A DNA stretch of 64,000 nt from Prosopocoilus inquinatus (Eukaryota; Arthropoda; Insecta; Coleoptera; Lucanidae). A program made the position numbers and the translations under genes. Of this stretch, positions 1 through 11,700 are shown piece after piece. The stretch spans positions 186,001 through 250,000 of the forward strand of contig JAYKNF010000016.1 in the NCBI GenBank assembly GCA_036172665.1. The letters are read 5' to 3'. Below the pieces are notes generated by a model, which was not told the DNA's origin, ran no database searches, and was given only the letters and a program-made list of their open reading frames with translations. The stretch's first letter is position 1. Each line of letters starts with the position of its first letter.

Positions 1-664
1 CTGTCTTTTGACAAATGTAAAGGGGGGGGGACTTAATAATTAAGAAAAAGGAAATCACACAATGTACAACACGAGAGAAAAGCCAAAACATACCCACGTC
101 CCTCGATGTACCGCAAAGCTTCTCACAACAAAACGAGAAAAGCGTGGCGACGGGAAGATGGTGGCGATGAAAAATTCGCACGAGATCGAATTTTTTCGTA
201 CCAACGTACAACCAAAGATGATCGTGCAAATGGAACGAACACAGACACAGAAAGAGAGGGAAAACTTACGAAGACAAACAGAGAGTCGAAAAGAAAGTGG
301 TCGAGAAAGAAATTAAAAGGAAAACGAGAATCCGTCGTCTCCATAAAGAAAATGAAACAGTTCACACCACCTTGCGTGAGACAAAGCCACGCCCCTCGAT
401 GCCTATCGACAACACACCTAATCCAACTACTTGACGTTCAAGGAAATAAACAAACAGAATTCCTGGGCCCGAGATCGGGGCGAAAACCGAAACGCCAAGC
501 CCATGACCGTTGGTGGAGACAAAACAGGTACTCCGAGGGATGTGCAGAGGCTAGAACCCGTGCACGCCAACTCTAGCGAAATAAACAACAGGTACGTGAG
601 GCATAAAACAGTACACGAACAAAAATGCGCAGATAACACGTCCTGTAAGAGACACCAAGCGTAA
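1..664 (+). other. Unassigned stretch with overlapping plus-strand ORFs
   Basis: Three overlapping plus-strand ORFs (62-316, 106-576, 431-664) cover this interval, which is richer in G+C than most of the window. I recognise no domain in any of them. The encoded peptides are Lys/Arg-rich and low in complexity, and two related motifs (ccctcgatg at about 100 and again at about 393) suggest internal repetition. A run of nine or more G lies at about 22-31. It may be the edge of a decayed repeat rather than a gene. I see no splice or promoter evidence that would decide it. Confidence 0.25.
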
Positions 665-696
665 CCATGTTAAGGCTGTTTGCTCGGCCCCAAAAC

Positions 697-946
697 CGTT
701 TTTCCCATTTCCTGGGCTTATTTTTCATTAAAATCGTACCAATTTTTCGCGAAAAATTTTTAAATAGATTCTGTTAGGCGGCTAAAGGCTCGTTTTTCGA
801 GAATTGCCAAAAAGGCCTTAAAAGAAAATTAAAATTAAAAAAATTTGAAAATATAAGCCTTTAGCCGAAATTTCGCAGTATTCAATAATAATAAACCGTT
901 TAGTTTTATTTTTTATTTTTAAAAATAAGGTCAGGAAATGGGAAAC
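697..946. repeat. Imperfect palindrome (foldback/MITE-like)
   Basis: The outer arms share CCCATTTCCTG (704-714) and its reverse complement (932-942), embedded in longer imperfectly matching T-rich/A-rich arms. An inner 12-bp perfect pair, CGGCTAAAGGCT (779-790) and AGCCTTTAGCCG (856-867), is nested inside. This is hairpin structure typical of a decayed non-autonomous DNA element. I found no convincing target-site duplication. Confidence 0.5.
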
Positions 947-952
947 AAATTT

Positions 953-1334
953 GAAATTTTCGGAATGAAATCGCTGAAATCAAATGTGGTATGTGATACA
1001 CGCTAGCTCCGCCTTCGGGCCTGGTGGAAGAGGGGCGAATTCGCACATTCATTCTCCCGATTTAGTGACAGATGAAGAGTATGAGTGAGAGCGAATGCGT
1101 TTCAGTGCGTGTATGAGTGAAACACAGAATACACGCACCGTAAACACACGAACGCTACCGAGCGCTGCCAGAAAATAATTCTACAAAGATTTCTCTTTTC
1201 AGAGTCGTGCTTTTTGGTAAATTTTTTTACGGTACATTGAAAGAAACATTTTTGTCATAATAAACTTCTGCAAATCTGGTAGTCATGCACTTAATTAGTT
1301 TTAAAAAGGGGATGTTCAATATTTTGCTCAATAT
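953..1334. other. Intergenic, nothing recognised
   Basis: No credible ORF or repeat was recognised. A short GC-rich patch sits near 1005-1035, followed by GA/GT-rich simple sequence (1060-1150). Confidence 0.4.
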
Positions 1335-2206
1335 TGTCACGATAAGGATTTAATTTTTAGCCTAAAATTAATAATTATAAAATGTAAAGGAGTCGCGACG
1401 AAATATTTCCGCGAGGAATAAAGTAGAACAATTAAGACATCAATCTTGCGAAATCTAAGCTACAAGCGGTTCACGTTTCATAACAAAACACGCGCTATAT
1501 GTGGGACAAATTAATACAACAGGTGACGAAAGGAGAACACAGAAACATGTCATAACAGTCGAATAGACAGATTTTCGCCTATATAACGTACGGAAGAAAA
1601 TGGGAAGGCAGTCGAACCCGACTCCGGTAGGCTTAGTGCCTACTGTAAGAAGGGCAGCCGCCCTCGGAGTCGAACCAGCCGTCGACTCAAGTAGGCCTAG
1701 TGCCAACTTCTCCGGGAGGACCTTCCTCACCGCCGCCGCGTCGGGACGCTGCCCGTTCCACGGAGGCATCCTCACCGACGCCTTGCTGCCGCCACCCTCA
1801 TCAGGACGCTGCCCGTTCCACGGAGGCATTCTCACCGACGCCTTGCCGCCGCCACCCTCATCAGGACGCTGCCGTTTCCAAGAAGGATTATCCTCACCGA
1901 CGCCTTGCTGCCGCCATCCTCATCAGGACATCTCATCGCAATTGCTGCAGCCCTCGAGATTGCCCTGGATCCGGTTAGCCGAATCGTCGGGTCTCTTCAA
2001 CCCCAGCACAGAGGGATTCCTCATCCTCGCTGTCGCAGCCGACTCGTCGCGATTTCGATAATCACGAAAATGCACCCCCGCACATTTAAAGATCGTCCGC
2101 CGATAGATAATAATATTCAGTAAATAAAGGTATACATTGTTTTTGGTAAACTGTGTTTTCAAGCTCTACCACTGAGAACCCGCTACCTACCCCTAACCCC
2201 GTGACA
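1335..2206 (+). mobile_element. Solo LTR, Gypsy-type termini TGTCACG...CGTGACA
   Basis: The segment begins TGTCACG and ends CGTGACA, a 7-bp perfect terminal inverted repeat with the canonical TG...CA ends. It is flanked by a 4-bp direct repeat ATAT (1331-1334 and 2207-2210), the TSD length of many Gypsy elements. A TATA-like stretch (about 1580) and an AATAAA signal near 2122 fit promoter and polyadenylation roles on the plus strand. No internal element sequence lies on either side, so it is read as a solo LTR left by LTR-LTR recombination. ORFs inside it (1455-1835 minus, 1600-2061 plus) are therefore not treated as genes. Confidence 0.65.
1741..1926. repeat. GC-rich 60-bp tandem repeat (about 3 units) inside the LTR
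   Basis: Three consecutive units of about 60 bp start near 1741, 1801 and 1861 and share gaCGCTGCC..TTCCA, CTCACCGACGCCTTG and CCCTCATCAGGACG blocks. Units 1 and 2 are nearly identical; unit 3 has drifted and has small indels. The local G+C is far above the surrounding sequence. The repeat keeps a plus-strand reading frame open, which explains the ORFs seen here. Confidence 0.75.
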
Positions 2207-2210
2207 ATAT

Positions 2211-2773
2211 TTTGTTATTTATTTGTGTACACATTTACCTTGACATCATTAAAAATGCCTGTTAATGCATGTAATTAATATTATGTGATAACACAGGAAT
2301 AAATAATAAGTAAAATGGGTCGGTGATGTAACATTTTGAATATCAAGTTCACCCAAATAGTGAAACGGAACTGCGTCAAATAATTTTTGTTTCTACACAA
2401 CTAATTGAATAAAATATAAATACTTGATGAATACGAGGATTCAGATCTCATCAACTGTAACCTAATCTACAACCACGGTTTCAAATTTGTAAGTGCATCT
2501 GCATTATACGATATTTTTAAACATTCGTCAAGCATCTCAAAAAAAAAAATTAAAAGCTTGTTTTTGATCCTGTTAATATTAACGTTCTGGTGATAATAGT
2601 GCGGCCATTTTGAATCATATTGTACTACACACTAAAAGAATCTGGAACACGTAATACGTTCTGTTGTAAATACGAGGAGTTAATTATTGTTGCTATCATG
2701 TATTCGTCCGTTTGTTTATTTCCGTGTTTTTTAAGTTTCTCTAGAAACAAGTTTAAAGTTGCATTCAAACTAA
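2211..2773. other. Intergenic, A+T-rich, nothing recognised
   Basis: No coding signal or repeat structure was recognised between the solo LTR and the palindromic MITE. Confidence 0.4.
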
Positions 2774-2896
2774 TAGCGTTTTCCACTGGCTGCACTAGTG
2801 CGCACTGAGTGTATTTCCAACTCGTTTCAGCTTTATGTAATGAAAAGAGATGGAGATACACTCAGTGCATACCGGTGCAGCCAGCAGAAAACGCTA
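2774..2896. mobile_element. Palindromic MITE with TA-type ends
   Basis: About 123 bp that folds on itself. The left arm TAGCGTTTTCCACTGGCTGC pairs with the right arm ending CAGCAGAAAACGCTA, and the match continues through CACTGAGTGTAT / ATACACTCAGTG. Both ends carry TA, as expected for a Tc1/mariner-type non-autonomous element. A second, right-truncated copy lies at 52401-52498, which shows that this is a dispersed family. Confidence 0.75.
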
Positions 2897-3450
2897 TAAT
2901 AAAATAACTCAAATATGTATGCACAACAATTGTCTCAATTTTTTTTTAGTGGACATAGTACAGTTAGATATTATATGGCATTATATAATATGGAATCTTG
3001 CAGAGCAGATTTCAAATACAGATCTATTTCAGAATTGTCACCAGATTATCAGAAAGAGGTTTCAACTGTCCAGATCGATCAGGATCGTTATTTTAATTTT
3101 CTTTTAAAGCCAGTATAGGCAGCATATGTTCTAAATGAAAATATTTTAACTTCGGCTTCATGTTATGCCAAAAATTGTCATCTTTTTTAATCTGAAAAAG
3201 AAAACGTATTACAGGTGTGTTGTAAATGTAAATTGTTGTTATTTTTTCTAAAATCGTCTATAATTTCTATTTTATACACTAGTTTTCAAAACCAAATCGG
3301 TTTTACTTATTTTTATTGTCAAAATTATAGCTTTCGTGTGCTTAAAAGTTGAAACTATTACAAAAATAATCTTATAAGATTTCAGAAAAAAATAATGTAT
3401 TATGATGAATTCAGAACTTTCTTGACGTTTATGTAAATAACATTACTTGT
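2897..3450. other. Intergenic; short ORFs without recognisable product
   Basis: Plus-strand ORFs at 2850-3107 and 2915-3118 encode short peptides I do not recognise. The rest is A+T-rich and featureless. Confidence 0.3.
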
Positions 3451-6290
3451 TCACATATCATTCCCAAAGGTGTCCATACAACGAATACAACTATTCGTTA
3501 AAGCCAACTGCCCTTGAATCCGATAATAGTAGATATGTGTTTTCTTCAGTTTCACAGTATTGCCATCCAAAAAGAAATAGGGCATAACTTTCATCTTTGC
3601 TGCTTCCTGAGGAGTTATTTTGAACTTCGGTAACTTATAGGGACACTTGATCTCAATTATAGCATCCTCACCAACTAGTCCATCAGGACTAGCTCCAAGA
3701 TACGGCATTTCTTTAGATATAAATAATCCGCCGTTCAACTTTATGTCCAAATTCCTGTGAAAATTGTTTTCTCGCAATTTCTTCATGGTTACGGCACCAA
3801 TTTGTAACTATACTTTCGAAAAATTAGAGGAAATTAATTTTTACGCCAATTTTTTGGTATCAGTTGTTTGACGTCTTTTACAGACAATACCAAATTTCGT
3901 TGCTGTTAGTCTTCGCTCTTTATGCCATTTCACTTTGGTGTTTTGGCCAACAGTGTTTCCCTCTAACGATTCTAACTCTACCTGGGTCCTGCTCAAGTAG
4001 TTCATTAAAGATGATTTATTTTCTTCTAAGTTTTTAAGAGGGATCACCTCTTCTATTAGTCCGTAGTCACCCTCAGCTTCGGCTGCCTGTTTTCTTTTCT
4101 ACCTTGCCCAAGAAATAGTCGTGCTCTGCATTTTCGGTAAAAACGTCTCCTACGCAACTTTGACGTATACAGTGTACCCGGATAGAAAGATGATTAAATT
4201 AGTAAAAGGTGCAGGTTCGAGAGCTTATTAAGAATCCATTTTCAAATATTACTTGTCATGGCCAACTTGATTATATTGAGATGCGGTTTGAACTAGTTTG
4301 CACGATAATTTAAGTACTTTTATGGGCACTTAATAAAACTAATCCCATTTTTACAAATTTTCAATAATCTAACCTAACCTTAAAATTTTAAATTGGTGAT
4401 TTTGTTGGCCCTTTTAAGAGAGACTTTTTTTCTAAATGCAATGATGTATCACATGATATGGAAACTTCTTCAAAATTTTGGGAAACAGAACTTATTCTTT
4501 TTATGAATAGAAATCGCTAGTGCCATGATCACAAAACTTTGTTATCGAGACTGTTGCAAGCTAACCGCACCCTTGTTAACGTTGGTAATAAACGGGCGTT
4601 TACATTACATACATATTTGTATTATACGTGTGTCCTACATATTGTTTGACAAGTCTGGAATGAATCTGAAATTTGTCTCATACTACTATTACATTTTTCA
4701 TGTATCCGACATGTTTTACCAGACAGATTTGTATTCCAAATTAATGGAAAACACAGCGATCGCAGACCATGCAAAGGTACTTTACGCACGTGCAGAATAG
4801 TTAGCTGTTTTAAACTATTAAGCGATCTGATGGTTTGTGACGATGGAGTGATCCAAAAAGAGCATAGTAATATTATGCTGCCGCGGCCAAAAACAAAAAT
4901 TGATTGTCATCTTTCACGAGCGATACTTTTTCTTATTATTATATACTAGATATGTAGCGAACAGGTCACATAGTGTAAACGATGTCCTGTGCTAGTATTT
5001 GTCGAAGACTTGTGCTAAAGATTCATCAGGATTTGTATGCGACAAGTCGACAGTTTTGTAAAGATTTGTTTTTGAATTTATTGAAGACATGTATGTAATA
5101 TAAGCACTCCTTAAGGACTGCAGAACTTTAAATAGGTCTCGATTCACTTGATTGCGACTATACGTATACCAAGTGCTACAAGAACGTAGAATTTACTCGT
5201 GAAATATACGAAGCTCAGTATCTAGAAAAGGCTACACAGATGAAGCTGCAGTGCCACTGATCGTTCGTGGACAATCGTGTACAAGCGATTAAAATTTTAG
5301 ACCAATGAAATTCTTATCTTTTTGGCACATCATACCCCTAGCTGATGTGATATTGGTTTAAAATTTTAATGGCTCGCTCACCATTGGCTGCAATCGATCA
5401 GTGCCACTGCAGAATAACTTGATAAACAAAAAGCAAAATTTCTGTGATCATGGCACTAGCGATTTCTGTTCGTAAAAAGAATAAGTTCGGTTTTTCAAAA
5501 TTTTGAAGAAGTCTCCATATCGTGTGCTACATCATTGCATTTAGAAATAAATTTTCTCTTATAAAGGTCAAGAAAATTAGGGAGTACCAATTTAAAATTT
5601 TAAGGTTAGGTTAGATTATTGAAAATTTGTAAAAATGAGATTAGTTTTATTAAGTGCCCATAAAAGTAATTAAATTATCATGCAAACTAGTTCAAACCGC
5701 ATCTCAATATCTTAAATAACAAAAAAGTTACGGCAAATAAAAGAAATGAGGAGATATTGGTTTTAGTAAAATTTTAACCAAGTTGGCCATGACAAGTAAG
5801 TTTGAAAATGGATTCTTAATGAGCTCTCGAACCTGCATCTTTTTGCTACTTTAATCATCTCTCTATCTCTTCAAAGACAGAAGTTACCCATGCTGTCCCT
5901 ACGTATCCGGGCACACTGTATACTTTGGTATATTTGCCTGGACTTTTCCCGATCATTCTCTTATAAATGCGGTGGTGATATTGCTCACTGAAATTTTAAG
6001 AAAGGCTCGCAGCGTGGCATTTCACTTCGTAGCTATTTTTCAAAGAGAAGTTAACTCTTTTTCCACCAGCAAATTTTGAAACAATTGAAATGTACGTCTC
6101 CGCTGCATTAATGTTCATATTTAAAAGTAAACTGTGCATTATGCGTCAAATGATTGCAGCAAGCAATAATATCATGAAGTCATCCACATTCTACTAAGTC
6201 TGGAACTGAATTAATTTCATTATCTTTGAACCCGGTGCAAAAATAAACGTCACAATCAGAATGATCGCCGATTACGTGCTTAGGGCAATG
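3451..6290 (-). pseudogene. YqaJ-exonuclease-like gene, decayed and interrupted
   Basis: Read right to left, the remnant starts near 6290 with a Cys/His-rich segment (HCPKHVIGDHSDCDVYFC), followed by peptide resembling the central part of the insect YqaJ-domain protein family. Past the foldback element at 4170-5919 come a WHKERRLTATKFGIVCK segment (3841-4047 frame) and then the nuclease core LGASPDGLV...IIEIKCPYK...YYYRIQGQL (3451-3786). The D...EIK pattern matches the metal-binding residues of the PD-(D/E)XK fold used by YqaJ/lambda-exonuclease relatives. Stops and frameshifts occur in the N-terminal part and between 3787 and 3841. The family is multicopy in insects and often behaves like a transposon passenger. 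I conclude it is non-functional here; whether it was ever a host gene is open. Confidence 0.7.
4170..5919. mobile_element. Foldback element A (long inverted repeats, TA target)
   Basis: The left arm (about 4170-4535) and right arm (about 5445-5919) are imperfect reverse complements for several hundred bases. The termini are CAGTGTACCCGGATA and TATCCGGGCACACTG, flanked by TA on both sides, as in Tc1/mariner-type elements. The interior (4536-5444) has no transposase. It sits inside the YqaJ pseudogene, so it inserted after that gene existed. A partial copy of arm and interior lies at 33736-34345. Confidence 0.75.
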
Positions 6291-7220
6291 AATTATCCTC
6301 CTTTTTTAACGCATTAACTTGCTCTATGAGCGTCGGTACATTAGAGCAGTATTAATTCCTATTCCAATAATCATAAGCACAATTATTCTGTATAATGTAT
6401 ATTTTTTCTTTACGTCCACTTTAAACCGCAATACTTCATTGTGCCTAATTTTAGTGCAGGATCTAGTCTATTGTAGTCTAGATAAAAAAGCAACCCACGT
6501 AAAATTAAAAAAAAAAAAACAATTTTATAGGGGTAATAATAACGGTAATGAAATAACAAAATGACGTTATTGATTTACAGAGGAACATGCTATGCGTTTT
6601 TTTTGTGTCGTTTCAATTCTGATAAACTTTCACTTTCCGACAGACGTAGTTTTATTTTCCGAGTTTTACATAGTTTCTGTGTTAGATCAGGTCGCCGTTT
6701 TTATTTACATCACTTTTACATAAAAAAATTTACTCATCTGAGTGTGCGCTCGACCTTAGAATTTGCAGGAGGCCGCGGGGGGTAGCCATGTGAATGAGGC
6801 CTTATCGGAATATTCTCTTGTGGGTGTGTCAAACTGACACGTAAACCAATCAAAAATAAAGATCAGTGACAGCAGAGTCATAAATTACAAGGAAAATGTT
6901 TAGGTGGTAATTCTGTTCTCTGTTCTTTTCGTTTGTGTGTAAAAATGCAGGAACACATGTTGAACGTATGTTTCTTCTAAATATATGCGAAAAATAGTGA
7001 TACGCCCATTTGAAATCGAGTTCAGCTGTAAGCGAGCATACAGCCTTAAGGGGAAAAAGTGTAAAAACGGATCTCAAGAAAGACAAGGTAAACAAAGTAT
7101 GTCCGAACCGGAGTGTCGACAAACCGAACGTAACATTGCGTTTATAACTTGTCGGAGACTAATAATTTTTTATTATTATAAGTTTTCGTAGTCCTTAGAC
7201 ACAGCGAAGGAAAACTGTAA
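6291..7220. other. Intergenic, nothing recognised
   Basis: Short ORFs on both strands (6319-6564, 6561-6785, 6850-7122, 6985-7191) have no recognisable domain and overlap each other. I see no repeat structure beyond poly-A/T runs. Confidence 0.35.
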
Positions 7221-7225
7221 TTGCA

Positions 7226-7391
7226 TGTTGAGAATAATCTATTTCCAATTCCCATTAATCAAGTTCACTCTGTATAGTTGTTAAATTGCTGATTAGAATG
7301 TCATTATATACATAAAGAAGTTACCCAATACAGAATATAAATATGTTAATATATCGGCGTTTTAATATTGCAATCCCCAATATGCTCTACA
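7226..7391 (+). repeat. Copia 5-prime LTR
   Basis: A 166-bp LTR starting TGTTGAGAATAA and ending CTCTACA, immediately after the TSD TTGCA and immediately before a Copia-type primer-binding site. Its last 75 bp or so match the sequence ending at 16327. Confidence 0.8.
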
Positions 7392-7405
7392 GGTTACGGG
7401 CCCAG
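7392..7405 (+). promoter_or_regulatory. Primer-binding site, initiator tRNA-Met (half-tRNA type)
   Basis: GGTTACGGGCCCAG directly follows the LTR. Copia elements prime from the anticodon-side fragment of initiator tRNA-Met, whose complement contains GGTTATGGGCCCAG; one base differs here. This supports both the Copia assignment and the LTR boundary. Confidence 0.7.
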
Positions 7406-7561
7406 ATATTGCAAACGATTGAATGAAAGTAAACGCAAGTATTTAGTGCAAAACATTCAACCTACACGTTGGTGTCCCGCACGAACTGCATCGAAAACTG
7501 ACATTAGTGTTTTGCTGTATCGTCGGAAGCTTATTGAATTTGGACCACGGCTCAATCAAGT

Positions 7562-8497
7562 ATGATGAACTCAATACGCTTAGAAATGCTGACCAAAGAA
7601 AATTTTGGCACATGGAAAATTCATGCACAAGCTATTTTAATAAAAAGTGATATGTGGGGATATGTATCGGGTGACATTTCGAAACCAATTTTATCTGAAA
7701 CACCAACAACAGAACAGCTCGAAGGTCTTAAAGAGTGGACAAGACAAGATCTGAAAGCAAAGTCAGATATCAATTAGTGTGTCTGAACTTAAACATATTC
7801 GTGGATGTAAGACATCGAAAGAAGTTTGGGAAAAAGTGGAATCTGTTTAGGCTCCAAAAGGTCCTGCACGTATGACTACACTGTTGAAACAATTACTACA
7901 GCAAAATATGCCTGAAGGTGGTGATGTACGAGAACACATGGCCTGCTTTTTCGAAACGGTATATAAACTAGAAGCAAAGGATGTCGAAATAAACGAGAAA
8001 CTTTTGTCATTAATGCTGCTACAGAGTCGCTACCAAGCAATTTCGAGCTTTTCAAGCGATCTATCGAATCACGAGACAGCTTTCCTGATATCGAACTATT
8101 GAAGACTAAAATAATTGAAGCAAGTGAATCTGTTACCGAAGATTTCCGCCAAAATGGACACGGAACACTGTATGTGAAGAGTCACAGTTCGAAACCCAGA
8201 CACAGACTTACAGTTGACCGATAATATTAAAAATGATAATCTGGATAAAAGCAAACAACGCATAAAATGTAAGTGCAATTATGGCAAAAAGATTGGTCGT
8301 AAAGCTGCAGACTGCTAACTAAAGAAGCAAAAATCTATACAAAAGGCTAACTGTGCTGTTAAATGCTGCAGATAATCACTCATGCCACCACGCTAATTTC
8401 GTACAAGACAAGAGTCGATGGTTTATTGACAGTGGCTGTACGTCGCACCTTTGCCATGACAGGAATTTTTTTCTGGAGCTGACAAGTGTGTCGTACA
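7562..8497 (+). pseudogene. Copia gag and protease remnant
   Basis: The start at 7562 opens MMNSIRLEMLTKENFGTWK, the classic N-terminus of Copia Gag (UBN2-type domain), followed by a second segment (7872-8102) with KQLLQQNMPEGGDVREHM. In-frame stops (about 7776, 7848) and a frameshift break the frame. Near 8265-8320 a degenerate zinc knuckle is visible; the second Cys and the His of the CCHC pattern are lost. At about 8418 comes WFIDSGCTSHLC, the aspartic protease active-site D-S-G. The frame is cut at 8502 by the BEL element. It is non-coding now. Confidence 0.8.
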
Positions 8498-8502
8498 AAA
8501 TG

Positions 8503-8671
8503 TGTTGATTCGATATAGTGGACTGTATTTCTTTGTGTTTGTTTGCAGAAAAATTTCGCTGGTACAATTACCTTTTTTTTATATGAAAGTTTTTTATTTA
8601 TATTGCAATTGTTTTTTTTTTTTTACAAGTGTATGTGATTCATTAAAATGAACGTAAAAATCGTGTTAACA
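8503..8671 (-). repeat. BEL-Pao 1, 3-prime LTR
   Basis: Starts TGTTGATTCG and ends GTGTTAACA on the plus strand. It matches 14266-14434 base for base as far as I can read. Confidence 0.9.
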
Positions 8672-8685
8672 TAGCTCCCCGCCTT
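8672..8685 (-). promoter_or_regulatory. Polypurine tract of BEL-Pao 1
   Basis: On the minus strand AAGGCGGGGAGC ends two bases before the 3-prime LTR. BEL elements typically have an AAGGCGG-type PPT, and BEL-Pao 2 in this window has AAGGCGGGCGGCA at the same place. Confidence 0.75.
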
Positions 8686-8776
8686 GAACATTTTTTTTTT
8701 TTTTTTAAGAAAGTGTTCAAATATTCATAAATTGCAGGTAAGTATGAACTGATTGTAATAATGAAAATGAATTATT

Positions 8777-11700
8777 TTAACTGTTTTTAACATGCACAAT
8801 TTCACTGTCACTACTGCCATTTTCAGGTACTGGAAGGGGACACAACTTCGCTACTGCTCGCTTGAAATTGCCTTTATGAGTCTTGACTGTAGCAACTCGA
8901 ACTACGTTGTCGTCACCGGGATGAAGCTCTACTATTCTTCCAAGGAGCCACTGGGAAGGAGGTAAGTTATCCTGTTTGATTATTACCAAACTTCCAATCT
9001 TTAGCCCTGGATTTTTGCTCTTCCATTTCTTTCTTTCTTGCAGATGATACAAATATTCTTGTGACCACCGCTTCCAAAAACTTTGTACCAACTGTTGCTG
9101 TAACTGGAAACGCGACAGCCTGTTTGTTGGTGTGTCCAGCAATTGCGGTTCCGGAATAGCAGTCAATGGTTTGCCAATCAAGAAATGAGCTGGAGTTAGT
9201 GGCTGCAGATCATCAACATCCGATGACAGAGGGTATAAAGGTCTAGAATTTAAAGTTGCTTCTATCTGTGTTAAGATTGTGTAAAATTCTTCATATGTTA
9301 ATTTTGTGTCATTAATTACTCTTGATAAATGATGTTTTATGTTTTTTATGTTTGATTCCCAAAGCCCTCCGAAATGAGGCGAGTTTGGGGGAATAAAATG
9401 CCAGGTTATATTTTCATTTGTACAATAATTTGTTATTTCTGTTTTAGAGTTTGAGAAAAATTCATGCAAGGCAGATAGTTTCTTAGCTGCTCCGATAAAA
9501 TTTGTTGCATTATCTGAATATAAATGAGCTGGTTTGCCTCTTCGTGATGCAAATCTTCTCAAAGCAGCAAGGAATGTTTCGCTTGATAAATCTGTCACAA
9601 GTTCAAGATGCATAGCTTTAGTAGAAAAGCAGATGAAAAGACAAATGTAGCCCTTTATAGTCTTTGAACCTCGACCTTTGCGATCTTTTATATTAAAAGG
9701 CCCTGCATAATCTATTCCCGTGATATAAAATGGATTATTAACTGTAACTCTTTCTTTTGGCAAATTTGCCATTATTTGATCAAAAGATTTTGGTTTAGAT
9801 TTAAAACATCTGATGCAACCTCGCACTACTGACTTAGCCACACTCATTCCAGATGTAACCCAAAAATGCTGTCTTACTGTAAATAATAACAATTGTGGAC
9901 CTGCATGAAGTAATGTTATATGCGTATTTTCAAAAATTAGTTTTGCTAAACGATGTTTTCCCGATAAAATCAAAGGATGTTTCTGAGCAAAATCTAAATA
10001 AGAGTTTTTTAATCGACCACCGACTCTTAATAAACCTTCAGTATCAATGAACGGAGCAAGGGATAATAAATTGTGTTTTGGCTTTAAATTTTTATTATTT
10101 AGTAATAAATTAATTTCTTGAGGAAAACTGTCTTGTTGTGACAATTTTATTAATTGTTTCATACTGAGATCTAATTCTGCAATAGTCAAATATCCGTACG
10201 GCCGTTCAGATTTTTGTTTCTTAATGTTTAAGATGAATCGTAAAATGTATGCCATTGTTCTTTTCAACCTATTCAAACTAGAAAACCTTTCGAATATCTG
10301 AAAATTATTTTCAACAGTAGCTGAGCAAACATTATTTTTAGAATATTTAATTGAAATTGAGAATGCGGATGATGGCCAATGATTAGTTGGAAGAGACAAC
10401 CATGAAGGGCCGTTCCACCACAATTGAGACTTGAGTAAATTTTCAGGAGAAATTCCTCGTGATGTAAGATCGGCAGGATTATCTTTTGTGTTTATGTACT
10501 TCCAATTACTAATCTGTGTTAATTCTTGAATTTTAGAAATGCGATTTCTTACAAAAATTGGTAATGAATGAGATGGAGAGTTAATCCAGTGTAATATTAT
10601 TTGAGAATCTGACCATAGATGATATGAGCATTCGATAGTGAATGATTTTTGTACTTTGTTAATTAATTGACTTAACAACAAAGCACTGCACAATTCTAAT
10701 CTTGGCATAGTTAAACATTTCAGTGGAGCAACCTTTGTCTTTCCGCATAAGAGATTAATTAAAATCTTTTCTTTTTGATCGATGCTGCGAACGTATACAC
10801 ACGCACCGTATGCGTTTTGTGACGCGTCACAGAAACCATGTAATTCGATTTCTGTAGAATTTTTACAAATGACGTGCCTATCTAATTTGAGTTGATTTAA
10901 TTTTGTTAAATTATTTCTGAATCGTATCCACGTAGCTTTCAAATCGTCTGGAATAGGATCATTCCAATCTAATTTAAGAGACCATAGTTTTTGAATAATT
11001 ATTTTTGAGAAAATAGTGCATGGGCTTAACAAACCTAATGGATCAAAATCCTTGCTACGTCAGATAAGATTGATCGTTTATTAATTGATAAAGAATTTTC
11101 AAAATTTTTGATTTGAAAACCTAATGTATCAGATTTACTGTACCATTTTATTCCTAAAGTTTTTGAAAACTCATTATCTCCTAAATTTAAAACACTCACA
11201 GGTTCATTTTCATTTTGAAACTCTTGCAAGAAAAGCTGACTATTAGAATTCCATTTTCTTAATGGGAAACATGCTGAATTTAGAATTGATGCAATTTCTT
11301 TACATACATTGATTGCAACTGTTTCAGAATCAAAACCTGTTATGAGATCATCAACATAAAAATCATTTTTTATTATTGAAGATGCGAAAGAAGATTTTGT
11401 TTGATATTCATGAGCCAACTGCTTTAAGCATCTTATGGCTAAATACGGAGCAGATCTAGTGCCGTAGGTAACTGTATTTAAAGTGTAAATGGAAATTGGA
11501 TCGTCTGAACTAAATCTCCAAACAATATTTTGAAGATGTCTGTCATCAGGATGAATGACGACCTGCCTATACATTTTTTCTATATCTGCCGAAACTGCAA
11601 AAGGATGTTGTCTGAATTTTATGAGTATAGAAAATATTTCATTCTGAATGGGTGGCCCTGTAAATTGTAAATCATTAACTGACCAACCTGAATCAGAATT

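Noticed and set aside
5600..5616. AGGTTAGGTTAG, and CTAACCTAACC at about 4369, resembling insect telomere repeats (TTAGG)n
   Set aside because: Only two units, located symmetrically in the arms of foldback A and again in its copy at 33865; part of the element, not telomeric DNA.
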